This document shows, in pieces, positions 36,159-44,315 of a DNA stretch of 64,000 nt; position 1 is the first letter of the stretch; the number at the start of each line of letters is the position of its first letter. The position numbers were made by a program, and so were the translations under genes. The stretch spans positions 186,001 through 250,000 of the forward strand of contig NZ_JAPIVT010000001.1 in assembly GCF_026239735.1 (NCBI RefSeq). Direction: 5' to 3'. The stretch comes from Pedobacter sp. MC2016-05 (lineage in GTDB: Bacteria > Bacteroidota > Bacteroidia > Sphingobacteriales > Sphingobacteriaceae). Under the pieces are notes generated by a model. The model made no database searches. It worked only from the letters and a program-made list of their open reading frames with translations, and was not told the origin of the DNA.

Positions 36159-36193
36159 CACAGACTTTAGCCGTGGTCTGTGCCCTCACAGAC
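36159..36193. repeat. Three-arm CACAGAC / GTCTGTG / CACAGAC palindrome
   Basis: CACAGAC (36159-36165), GTCTGTG (36176-36182) and CACAGAC (36187-36193) allow two mutually exclusive 7-bp hairpins. It lies in the mfd to DUF3820 spacer. It may end mfd transcripts or be part of a larger degenerate repeat that starts near 36121. Confidence 0.5.
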
Positions 36194-36251
36194 CACCCAT
36201 TGCTTTTTTCTTGTATCTACAACTTAGATACTTGCTTAAATAATATAATTA

Positions 36252-36470
36252 ATGGACCCAACCTTACTACTCGATTTAGTGAAAATGCAAATGCCTTATG
36301 GAAAGTATAAGGGCTATTTGATTTGTAATATCCCTGAAAGCTATTTGCTTTGGTATAAAGATAAAGGTTTCCCGAAGGGTAAATTGGGCGATTTAATGGC
36401 TACCATGTTTGAGATCCGCGTTAATGGATTGGAATATTTGTTAACGCCATTGAAAAATCAGCATAGGTAA
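36252..36470 (+). CDS. DUF3820 family small protein
   Basis: A 72-aa protein of the DUF3820 family, with MPYGKYKGYLICNIPESYLL and WYKDKGFPKGKLGDLM. Related domains occur near exonuclease folds. The function is unknown. It has its own 160-bp upstream region with hairpins. Confidence 0.88.
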   Translation: MDPTLLLDLVKMQMPYGKYKGYLICNIPESYLLWYKDKGFPKGKLGDLMATMFEIRVNGLEYLLTPLKNQHR

Positions 36471-36530
36471 AAATGCTGAAATTGATTCAGGATTAATAAA
36501 AGGTAATTTTTAATATTCGATTTTTCAAAA

Positions 36531-36600
36531 CAGTTCCCGCAGATTAAGATGATTTACGCAGAGAAAAATGTGCGCTCTTAACGTAATCTGCAGGAAACAG
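36531..36600. repeat. CGCAGATTA-type intergenic palindrome, copy 1
   Basis: The left arm TTCCCGCAGATTA (about 36534-36546) pairs with TAATCTGCAGGAAACAG (36584-36600) with few mismatches, and internal TTTACGCAGAG units repeat the motif. A related element lies at 45783-45897. It sits between convergent genes. Confidence 0.7.
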
Positions 36601-36601
36601 C

Positions 36602-37318
36602 TTAAATTTCACAACCATTTTCATCACAAATGGCATCATCATTTTTATTTAAAGAAGTTAAAGTTGATTTTGGCTGGTTTGCTTTCCACTCTGTAAAGCT
36701 TTGCATTAACGCATCAGTAAAAGCTTGTACAGGTTGTGCTCCAGAAACGCCATACTTTCTATCCATTACAAAATAGGGAACACCTCGAATTCCTAGATTC
36801 TGACTTTCGTAAATGTCATAACGAACAGCCTCAGCAAACTGATCTCCGCTTAAAACTTCTTCAGCCTCTACTCGATTTAAACCAATTTCTACAGCAAGAT
36901 CAATCAAAACATCATTGTCACCAATATTGCGGCTGTTTACGAAATGTGCTTCAAAGAGCTTTTCTTCTGCTAAATCTTGTAAATTATGCTCCGCAGCTAA
37001 ATGAATTAAACGGTGTGCGTTAAAAGTATTTGCTGGTATGTTGGTGTCGAAATCGATTTTTAAACCAGCATTTGAGGCCATATCTACCACTTGTTGCGTC
37101 ATTTGTTTGGCTTGTTCAATAGGCATGCCCTTGCTTCGGCTCAGGTAATCGTAAATGGTCTCATTATTGGTATTATGGTAATCGGGATTAAGCTGATAGC
37201 TTTTCCAATTTACCTCAATTTCCTCTTTAAAAGGCAGTTTTTCAATTGCTTGTTCAAAATGACGCTTACCAATATAGCAAAACGGACACATTACATCCGA
37301 CCAGATTTCTACTTTCAT
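36602..37318 (-). CDS. FrnE-like DsbA-family oxidoreductase
   Basis: A 238-aa cytoplasmic thioredoxin-fold protein of the FrnE group, with the active CPFC (C11-C14) in WSDVMCPFCYIGKRHFEQ and the cis-proline region GIRGVPYFVMDRKYGVSGAQ. There is no signal peptide. FrnE-type proteins act in stress-related disulfide exchange. The last residues CDENGCEI add two more cysteines of unknown role. Confidence 0.93.
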   Translation of the reverse strand: MKVEIWSDVMCPFCYIGKRHFEQAIEKLPFKEEIEVNWKSYQLNPDYHNTNNETIYDYLSRSKGMPIEQAKQMTQQVVDMASNAGLKIDFDTNIPANTFNAHRLIHLAAEHNLQDLAEEKLFEAHFVNSRNIGDNDVLIDLAVEIGLNRVEAEEVLSGDQFAEAVRYDIYESQNLGIRGVPYFVMDRKYGVSGAQPVQAFTDALMQSFTEWKANQPKSTLTSLNKNDDAICDENGCEI

Positions 37319-37440
37319 GATGTAAAAATAAATCCTAAGCAGCTAAGGATCGTTGTTCTAAAGTAAAAAGATCAAACTATATTAACAGTGAAGATTATAT
37401 AAAATTTTATATGTTTGAGTTACCAAACAAATATTTCACA

Positions 37441-37907
37441 ATGAAAAAATTAATTTTAATGCTCTTGGTTTCGAGCGCCTGCTTTACCGCGAAGGCTCAA
37501 TTTTAAGGTTGAAAGCAAGTTTTTGAAAGCCCAAAAACTTAACACAGAAAAGGCTAAACACAAACTGGCGGCCATTTTACCTTTTAGTATAAAAATTTCT
37601 TACAAGAAACAACCGAAAGGTTTTAGTGCCGAAGCAAATCGCGATCAGGAATGAAACAATGTACAAATCTATCCAATCCAGCATGTACACATTCTTGTTA
37701 CGAAAATCAACGAATTCTACGGTTGAATTTCAAGACCCGGATAAAACAAATATTCTCCTGGAAAAAGCAGGTGTTGCAGATAAGCTGGATGAAATTGCTA
37801 AAGTTTTAGGTGTTGATGCCTTTTTAAGAGGAAAATTTGAAACAGAACAACCAAAAGTGAAGCATTTGCAGTGTTATTTGTTGGCTTAGGGGGCAAACCC
37901 GGAACTA
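37441..37907 (+). pseudogene. Broken gene for a secreted protein, possibly CsgG/LpoB-like
   Basis: A signal peptide (MKKLILMLLV, ending AKAQ) is followed at once by a stop. Reading on in other frames recovers a continuous protein: KVESKFLKAQKLNTEKAKHK to NRDQE in frame 2 (37505-37651), ETMYKSIQSSMYTF to KVKHL in the third frame (37653-37867), then AVLFVGLGGKPGT in frame 2 again from 37868. At least three frame changes are therefore needed. Pieces such as LAAILPFSIKI and IAKVLGVDAFLRGKFE recall the CsgG/LpoB/TolB N-terminal fold, which is inference. The 3' end is cut by an IS3-family remnant. Confidence 0.75.
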
Positions 37908-38086
37908 TTCTATCTTAAGAAGTACAGTGAAATCAATGAACTTAAACAGGATATAAAAATTTACATCGAATACTATAATAACGATCGAATAAAACTCAAT
38001 CTAAAAGGAATGAGCCCGATAAAATATCGAGCTCATCCCATTAACAATTAATTTCTAATTTCGTCCAACTTTTGGGGTGCACTTCA
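37896..38086 (+). mobile_element. IS3-family remnant: transposase C-terminus plus right end
   Basis: From 37899 to 38049 the third frame reads LFYLKKYSEINELKQDIKI, then YYNNDRIKLNLKGMSPIKYR, the C-terminus of an IS3/IS150-type transposase just after the last catalytic glutamate. The end GTCCAACTTTTGGGGTGCAC at 38062-38081 and the following TTCA match the usual IS3-type right terminal repeat. The left end and the rest of the transposase are absent. Confidence 0.85.
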
Positions 38087-38112
38087 CCTTGAAGTTGGCG
38101 CTCTTTTTTGCC

Positions 38113-40803
38113 TTATTTATACAATTGGTTAAATATCATTTTAAAAGTTCCGTGGGTTTGCGCCCTAAAAGCAATCTCTGGCCCAAAAGCATATAATTTA
38201 CCTTTGCCAAAATTTGCTTCGAAAGCAGTTACACCATCTTGCAAATAAGCTTGTCCCCAGGCCCAGCCACTGCGTAAAGGCGCAGCAGATTCAAACCACA
38301 TTAAAGGTTTAATTTTTCCTGCAGTAATTGCATCGCCGGTTAATTTAAAAACAGGACTGTTATCAAAATAGATATCAGCTTGCTTTTCCATTCCCCAAAC
38401 GGCGGGTTGTTTGGTATCGACAGCAACATTTAAAACACTACCTGGCACATAATATTTTTCTGCAGGTAACCTTTTTTCCTCTCCGTTTACAATTTCCATC
38501 ATCGCATTGCGTACAGGAAGTTTTAAGTGATAAGCTAAATTTGTACTGCTACCAATCGTTACAATATTTCCCCCATCTTCTAAAAATTTCTTCAGCTGTG
38601 GAATGGATTTATCTGTTGATATTCTACCCAATCGGTTTCTAAACCCTTCGGGAATATCTTCGGCTTTTGGTCCAAAGTTTCTTGAGCCAAAACCACCCGC
38701 CTGAACGGCAGGAATGGCGCCGCCAACAAAAATAATCACATCATATTTCGACTTCAAATTCCCGGCATCAATATCTTGAGGATAAATAACTGTGGCGTTA
38801 TAATGATACTGCTCCATAATAAAACGCATCCAACCAGAAGCCATAGAACCACCATAAGTATCCCAAAGAGCAATTCTTGCGGCAGAAACTTTAGATTTAT
38901 CTTTAGGAACCGTACCCGTTTTTATTTTAACATTGGCTTTTTCTAGTATTGATTTGCCGGCAGAAGCAACATAAAAATCACCATTTTCATTCGATCGGTA
39001 AACTTCTACTTTGTTCTTCAATAAATCGTTAACTGCTGTATAAGAATCGTTCTGTGCGGCACTTAAAACATAATTAGAACCTGCAATTTTATTCTCTGGA
39101 ACCAATAAGTTTCCATAAGGATTTGTCTCAAACGGTCCGTTGAAATCATCCTGAATGCGGTCGAATTTCACGTCCATTAAATAAGCCAAAGTCCAGCCCG
39201 CAGCATCATAAGGAGGAATAGGTGCTCCGCCTTCGTATTTAAAGTCATTCGGGTGATCTTGTGGCTCGAACATATCCAGAACGTGTGGCCGGAATGCTTG
39301 ATCCGTTTTAACCACATAACTTCCTGCCGGATATTTTTTGTTTGCTACCGTAAACGGAGCGGTAGCCTTATGCACCACTATTCCCGTTCTGATCAATGCA
39401 TTTAAAAACTTGATGGCAGAATTGAAATCCGGTTGATCTGCCGATAAAATATAACCACGGGGATCTCGATTTACCGGTGCATTCATCACCGTATCAAAAT
39501 ACTTTACGTTCATTGCTCTTCTGGCGCCAAACTCACTATCACCCATATCAGCAGCGCCTGAGCCTCCTTTTTTCGCAGCCGCGTTAATGGCTTCAATTTT
39601 CTTTGGAGAGAAAGACCAGGTATCTTTTTTACCTCTATCAATAGAGTTTTTTCCCATTTGATAAATGTTAAACAACAACTCATCAGCATGGCGCTGTGCG
39701 TAGTTCAAAACCGCATAATTTAAGGATACAGAGTAATCGATCGAATTTTTGAAATACCATTTGCGTGGGGTAACCGGATTTGGTGAATCGCTATTTGGCA
39801 ACAACCGCGAGGGTACCAACGGAATTTCTGATGGAGTAGGGCTGCCCACAATTTCCGTAAGTAGACCGATCATGTTATGAAAATAGGTGGTTGTTCTTAA
39901 TCCGCCATTATACCAGGTAGAAAATACCGAACCCCCTCTTTGGGTATATCCTGGCTTTGCCTCAACATTCAATCTGGTGTGCATCGCGGCACCAACAGCA
40001 TCTAAACTGGTTAATAGTGTGGGGTCGAAAACATAGTTAAACGGATCGCGATAAGGCGGGCCTGCAACCACCGTTCCTGCCGGACCAGCCTGATGGTGGT
40101 TGTACATGATTTGAGGAATCCACTCTACAAAAAGCTGGCGACCCATATTTTGGGTTTCTTTCAGGTTCAACATAAAAAAGTCGCGGTTATTATCATGCCC
40201 GGCGTACTTTTCATATAAGGTAGGCCAACCCGAAAGCACTCGTTTTTTAGGGTCTTTTTCTCGCATATACCAATTAGCAACCAGCTCTTGCCCATCGGGA
40301 TTGGCGTGGGTAAATAAAATAATCACATTATCCAAAATCTTCATTGTTTCCGGATCTGTTTTTGAAGCAAATTCATAGGCAGTCTGAATTAACTGGTGTG
40401 CGCCTACGGTTTCATTGGCGTGTAAGCCTCCATCAATCCAAACTACTGCTTTACCTTCTTGCGACAAAGCTTTTGCCTGCGCAGTCGAAAGCTCTGCATG
40501 AGCCAATTGTTGCGAAATTTCTTTGTATCTGGCTAATCTTTCAAGGTTGGCAGGCGATGAAACAATTAACATGTATTGCGATCTTCCTTCCTCAGTTTTT
40601 CCAATATCTACAAGTTTCACCCGCTTGGATGTTTCTGCAAGCTTTTTGAAATAAGCTTCAGTTTGCGTGTAATTGGCCAGTTGATAATCATCGCCGATAG
40701 TGAAGCCAAAATGAGATTTTGGTGTAGGAACATCTTGTGCCAAAGCACTACTACTCAATATCAAAAAGGCAAAACAGAACTTTTTAAAGTAAAATTTAGT
40801 CAT
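38113..40803 (-). CDS. M14-family zinc carboxypeptidase, exported
   Basis: An 896-aa protein with a signal peptide ending ALAQ. The M14 domain has the zinc motif GGLHANETVGAHQ (His and Glu), the third ligand in MYNHHQAGP, the substrate-binding GHDNNRDFF and a late TEIVGSP. A large C-terminal part, about residues 460-890, contains a Rossmann/class-I-glutamine-amidotransferase-like region with DVIIFVGGAIPAV. It should trim peptides in the periplasm or outside. The ATG at 40803 begins the signal peptide; 40830 adds unneeded residues. Confidence 0.9.
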   Translation of the reverse strand: MTKFYFKKFCFAFLILSSSALAQDVPTPKSHFGFTIGDDYQLANYTQTEAYFKKLAETSKRVKLVDIGKTEEGRSQYMLIVSSPANLERLARYKEISQQLAHAELSTAQAKALSQEGKAVVWIDGGLHANETVGAHQLIQTAYEFASKTDPETMKILDNVIILFTHANPDGQELVANWYMREKDPKKRVLSGWPTLYEKYAGHDNNRDFFMLNLKETQNMGRQLFVEWIPQIMYNHHQAGPAGTVVAGPPYRDPFNYVFDPTLLTSLDAVGAAMHTRLNVEAKPGYTQRGGSVFSTWYNGGLRTTTYFHNMIGLLTEIVGSPTPSEIPLVPSRLLPNSDSPNPVTPRKWYFKNSIDYSVSLNYAVLNYAQRHADELLFNIYQMGKNSIDRGKKDTWSFSPKKIEAINAAAKKGGSGAADMGDSEFGARRAMNVKYFDTVMNAPVNRDPRGYILSADQPDFNSAIKFLNALIRTGIVVHKATAPFTVANKKYPAGSYVVKTDQAFRPHVLDMFEPQDHPNDFKYEGGAPIPPYDAAGWTLAYLMDVKFDRIQDDFNGPFETNPYGNLLVPENKIAGSNYVLSAAQNDSYTAVNDLLKNKVEVYRSNENGDFYVASAGKSILEKANVKIKTGTVPKDKSKVSAARIALWDTYGGSMASGWMRFIMEQYHYNATVIYPQDIDAGNLKSKYDVIIFVGGAIPAVQAGGFGSRNFGPKAEDIPEGFRNRLGRISTDKSIPQLKKFLEDGGNIVTIGSSTNLAYHLKLPVRNAMMEIVNGEEKRLPAEKYYVPGSVLNVAVDTKQPAVWGMEKQADIYFDNSPVFKLTGDAITAGKIKPLMWFESAAPLRSGWAWGQAYLQDGVTAFEANFGKGKLYAFGPEIAFRAQTHGTFKMIFNQLYK

Positions 40804-40827
40804 AGTTAAGGTTGTTTGTTGGATGAT

Positions 40828-40835
40828 CAAATATA
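40828..40835 (-). promoter_or_regulatory. Promoter -7 box TATATTTG for the M14 gene
   Basis: A perfect TAnnTTTG match on the minus strand, about 24 nt before the ATG. No clear -33 element is seen. Confidence 0.5.
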
Positions 40836-40905
40836 ATGTAGAAACTTATCGGTTTTTTGCATGCTCTAAATTTGTTACAAGCTAGGCTTTTCGAAGATGC
40901 TTAAC

Positions 40906-40913
40906 TAAATTTG
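40906..40913 (+). promoter_or_regulatory. Promoter -7 box TAAATTTG for the thioesterase gene
   Basis: A perfect TAnnTTTG match 17 nt before the ATG at 40931, on the strand divergent from the M14 gene. Confidence 0.5.
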
Positions 40914-40930
40914 CCGATAAAATCATCATC

Positions 40931-41317
40931 ATGACCTTAGAAGAAAGAATTCAGAATTCGACAACCAGTATTTTTAAAGCTGTTTTTCCAAATACAACTA
41001 ACCATTACGATACTTTATTCGGCGGAACCGCCATGCACATGATGGATGAGGTGGCTTTTATTACGGCTACGCGTTTTAGCAGGCAAATTATGGTAACCGT
41101 TAGCACCGATAGAATTGATTTTAAAAAACCCATTCCAGCAGGAACTATTGTGGAACTGATTGGCAAAGTAAGCCATGTGGGCAATACCAGTTTAAAGGTT
41201 AATGTGGAAATTTACATCGAGCAAATGTATGCCGAAGGCAGAGCGCTTGCAGTTCATGGCGATTTTACTTTTGTTGCCATCGATGAAAATAAAAAGCCAA
41301 TCCAAGTGATCAAGTAG
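40931..41317 (+). CDS. Hotdog-fold acyl-CoA thioesterase
   Basis: A 128-aa single hotdog domain related to YciA and ACOT enzymes, which hydrolyse acyl-CoA. It has the catalytic-loop pattern NHYDTLFGGTAMHMMDEVAF and the strand RIDFKKPIPAGTIVELIGKV. It is normal length for the family. The methyltransferase gene follows 43 bp downstream and may share its transcript. Confidence 0.93.
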   Translation: MTLEERIQNSTTSIFKAVFPNTTNHYDTLFGGTAMHMMDEVAFITATRFSRQIMVTVSTDRIDFKKPIPAGTIVELIGKVSHVGNTSLKVNVEIYIEQMYAEGRALAVHGDFTFVAIDENKKPIQVIK

Positions 41318-41360
41318 TTGTTAGCGTTTATTTCGGGTCAATCATTTTAGCTATGATTTT

Positions 41361-42020
41361 ATGTCACATCAACCTTCTGAAGAGGAATTAAGAAATATCG
41401 CCAGGCAATTGCGTCAGCCTGAAGGCGATCACGGTATAAGAACCGGAGAAATGATGAATGTGAGCAATATTGGGATGACTAATTCTGCTATTGAGGCTTT
41501 AAATCTATGCGACGAAGAAACCGTACTGGAAATTGGCCATGGAAATGGAGGGCACATCGCAAGTTTACTTAGCAAAGCGCTGGATTTAAAATATGTTGGC
41601 GCCGACATTTCAGAAACCATCGTTACTGAAGCGAAGAGAATCAATACTGGTTTTATTGGTCAGGTAGATTTTAAATTAACAGATGGCATTAGTTTGCCCT
41701 TTTCAGACGCCCAATTCGACAAAATTTTTTCGGTAAACACTATTTATTTTTGGGGAAATCCTGGCGCTTACCTTTTGGAAATAAAGCGTGTATTAAAACC
41801 TGGCGGAAGCTTGGTTTTAAGTTTCGCTGATAAAAGTTTCATGGAAAAACTCCCTTTTACTAAATATGGTTTTACCCTTTACGATTTAGATGCGATTATT
41901 GATTTGTTGCAAGAAGCTGGATTTAACGATGGCGAATCGATTAGAAAAACAGAGCAAATAAAAAGTAGTGCGGGGTTTATGGTAGAACGAGATTATTATG
42001 TGGTTTCGGCAAGTAGATAG
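41361..42020 (+). CDS. Class I SAM-dependent methyltransferase
   Basis: A 219-aa methyltransferase of the UbiE/type-11 kind. Motif I is VLEIGHGNGGH near residue 55, motif II is YVGADIS, and motif III is RVLKPGGSLVLSFAD. The substrate cannot be read from the sequence. Confidence 0.9.
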   Translation: MSHQPSEEELRNIARQLRQPEGDHGIRTGEMMNVSNIGMTNSAIEALNLCDEETVLEIGHGNGGHIASLLSKALDLKYVGADISETIVTEAKRINTGFIGQVDFKLTDGISLPFSDAQFDKIFSVNTIYFWGNPGAYLLEIKRVLKPGGSLVLSFADKSFMEKLPFTKYGFTLYDLDAIIDLLQEAGFNDGESIRKTEQIKSSAGFMVERDYYVVSASR

Positions 42021-42127
42021 AACACGCTACGACTAACTGAGGAGTAAGTTTTCGTTGAATAAGCAGTATTGTGGTATCGGATAGTTTATTATTGACGACA
42101 CAACATTAAAAAACAGCACCATTTTGG

Positions 42128-42212
42128 CGAACTAGCCCCTGGTGAAGCGATACCCTGCAGCAAGGAGGGCACCGACGATGCGAAGCGTATTAGCGAACCC
42201 GGGAAGTAGTTA
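42128..42212. repeat. GC-rich intergenic palindrome in the spacer before cdsA
   Basis: The stretch runs from CGAACTAGCCCCTGG to GCGAACCCGGGAAGTAGTT. AACTA pairs with TAGTT and CCC with GGG, and GCGATACCC with GAGGGC or GCGTATT in the interior. It is clearly GC-richer than the rest of the 278-bp spacer. It seems to belong to the same family as 31767-31833. Confidence 0.6.
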
Positions 42213-42298
42213 AGTGATGTGTACAACCCTTGCGCTACAAAAAAATTGAATTTATTTAGTCGAATTCGATTTTTCGATCGGATAATTACCGAAAATAC

Positions 42299-43108
42299 CT
42301 ATGACAAAATTAGATACAGGTAAGCGTACACCACAGGAGCCGCCAGTAACAAACCATCAAAACGATCGAGTAGGCCACCATGGCCAGGCAATAAGCCGCC
42401 GCTGTCTTTTGTATCCAAACTACGTTTCAACATCGACTCTACCAAATCGCCCAATGTGCCAAAACAGGCAATAAGCACCGCCATTCCTGCCCAAACCCAG
42501 GCTTGGTTTTCCTTAAAAATAAACGATAATCCAAATGAAACTAAAACGCTGGTGAACATCCCTCCAAAAAAGCCTTCCCAACTTTTCTTTGGCGAGTGGC
42601 GCTCAAAAAGTTTACGCTTGCCATACTTTACGCCAAAAAGATAAGCGCCCGTATCATTAGCCCACAGCATCAATAAAAAAGCAAGCGGTAAATGGAAGTT
42701 ATATTCATTCCAATCTCTTAAAAAGCCTAGGGCATGGAAAAAGCAAAATGGAATGGTTACATATACAAAGCCGACAAATGTATAGGAAATATTGGCAAAA
42801 GGAATTTTGTTTTTCTTATACAATTCGGTAATAAAAACCGAAAAAATCAAAGGGATACAAAGCAGTAAATATTTAACGTCATACTGCAGGTAATGCAAGC
42901 CAGCAGCCATCAAAAAGATAAGTGCCCCGGCTACCAAACCTATGTTACGGTGCGGCCGGATGCCTGAATTTTTGATCAATTTGTAAAACTCAAAAAGCGA
43001 TAAAATGCTTAATACGAGATAAAATATAGTAAAAGCGTAGCTCCCCAAAAAAATGGAGCCCAGCATCACAATGGTAAAAAAGAAAGCGGTTATTGCCCTG
43101 GTTTTCAT
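42299..43108 (-). CDS. cdsA: Phosphatidate cytidylyltransferase
   Basis: This inner-membrane enzyme makes CDP-diacylglycerol, the precursor of phosphatidylserine and hence of the Psd substrate. The 269-aa product has about seven membrane helices. The C-terminal signature is present: GDLVESMLKRSLDTKDSG and LLPGHGGLLDRFDGLL. It is the last gene of a minus-strand group with DUF2007 and a CPBP protein. Confidence 0.96.
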   Translation of the reverse strand: MKTRAITAFFFTIVMLGSIFLGSYAFTIFYLVLSILSLFEFYKLIKNSGIRPHRNIGLVAGALIFLMAAGLHYLQYDVKYLLLCIPLIFSVFITELYKKNKIPFANISYTFVGFVYVTIPFCFFHALGFLRDWNEYNFHLPLAFLLMLWANDTGAYLFGVKYGKRKLFERHSPKKSWEGFFGGMFTSVLVSFGLSFIFKENQAWVWAGMAVLIACFGTLGDLVESMLKRSLDTKDSGGLLPGHGGLLDRFDGLLLAAPVVYAYLYLILS

Positions 43109-43156
43109 ATTGAAAAAGGTAAGTGGGAAAATGAAGTCTGGAAAATCGAAAACCTA

Positions 43157-43363
43157 TTATTCAATTTCATTTTCAACAATGTATTCTATGGCTTTATCGA
43201 AATCTGATTTATTAACCAGAACATTTATTTCGCCAATGTTGTAAGCCGATAATTGCTTATTCATAGTAACCGCAGGAATTCCAGCTTCTGTTAAACCCTG
43301 CTTTAAAACCTCTGCAGCAAATGGGTTGCTGGTGGTGTATACTTTAATCCAATTTTCGCTCAC
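43157..43363 (-). CDS. DUF2007 small protein
   Basis: A 68-aa DUF2007 protein with a ferredoxin-like fold pattern (WIKVYTTSNPFAAEVLKQGL, then INVLVNKSDFDKAIE). The domain occurs in proposed signal-transducing proteins with no proven function. Its start overlaps the CPBP gene by 20 bp, and cdsA follows 48 bp later. Confidence 0.9.
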   Translation of the reverse strand: MSENWIKVYTTSNPFAAEVLKQGLTEAGIPAVTMNKQLSAYNIGEINVLVNKSDFDKAIEYIVENEIE

Positions 43364-44270
43364 GATCTGCGCTATCTTTAAAAAATTTAAACAAAGCTAT
43401 GGTAATTATTGCACTAATTAAATAGCCATACCATGGAAAACCAATTGGCTCATCTGCTTTATTTAAAGGCATGTTATGTTTCTGCATGTAGAATGCCGCA
43501 CAAACGGCATAGGCATTATTAATAAAATGAGCAAACATGGCGTACCAAAGGCTTCCGCTGTAAAAATATAAGTAACCAAAACCAGCGCCTAAAAGCATAC
43601 GTGGTATAAAGCCGTAAAACTGAACGTGGATGGCACTGAATATAATTGCAGTAAGCCAAATGGCTAAATGAGGGCTATTGAAGGCTTTCGTTAGCGACCG
43701 TTGCACGCCACCACGAAACATAAGCTCTTCGCCAATTGCTGGTAAAATGGCAATCATAATCAAGTTTATAATAAAATCGAAGTTGCTGCGAACCGTAATG
43801 AGCTGAATGGTAATTTTCATTGCCGCGTCCTCCTTTTCTTTCATCCATTGCTCTACGGCCTTTAAATAATCTGGCAATACCATTTTCTGGTTAATCAGTA
43901 CCGTCCACTCCATAAACGGCATGCTCACGATCATAATCATTAAAACCAGAAAAATTAATAAAGTTTGAGGCTTTTTAAAGCTGTAAAACTGGCTAACTTT
44001 TCTGCCTTCAGTAAGCGCCAAGGCGATAGGGGGTAAAATAAATGTGCCTATCGAACTCAGAATTTGAATGATTTTAAATTCGGTAATAAATTTTGGATCG
44101 CCTGATAAAAGTAGCTCCAAATTGCTAACCATCCCTAAACCATTAATTATTAAAATAATTACGATAGCCAAAAGACCGAACACAAAACCACCGAGCAAAG
44201 CGTAAAATAAAAGTAAAAGTAGTTGTAAGAAAGGATTGATTCCCTCCTTGTTAGGTTTTACAAAAATCAT
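43344..44270 (-). CDS. CPBP-family intramembrane metalloprotease
   Basis: A 308-aa membrane protein with about eight helices. The CPBP (Abi) motifs are all present: GEELMFRGG (EExxxR), FSAIHVQF (FxxxH) and MFAHFINNAYA (HxxxN). Such proteases clip membrane proteins or prenylated peptides. It heads the CPBP-DUF2007-cdsA operon and is divergent from dusB. Confidence 0.92.
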   Translation of the reverse strand: MIFVKPNKEGINPFLQLLLLLFYALLGGFVFGLLAIVIILIINGLGMVSNLELLLSGDPKFITEFKIIQILSSIGTFILPPIALALTEGRKVSQFYSFKKPQTLLIFLVLMIMIVSMPFMEWTVLINQKMVLPDYLKAVEQWMKEKEDAAMKITIQLITVRSNFDFIINLIMIAILPAIGEELMFRGGVQRSLTKAFNSPHLAIWLTAIIFSAIHVQFYGFIPRMLLGAGFGYLYFYSGSLWYAMFAHFINNAYAVCAAFYMQKHNMPLNKADEPIGFPWYGYLISAIITIALFKFFKDSADRERKLD

Positions 44271-44276
44271 TATTTG

Positions 44277-44284
44277 TACCTTTG
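44277..44284 (+). promoter_or_regulatory. Promoter -7 box TACCTTTG for dusB
   Basis: A perfect TAnnTTTG match in the CPBP/dusB divergent spacer, 31 nt before the dusB ATG. Confidence 0.6.
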
Positions 44285-44315
44285 TGTGTTTTTATAAATT
44301 GTTTGAAGATAAAGA

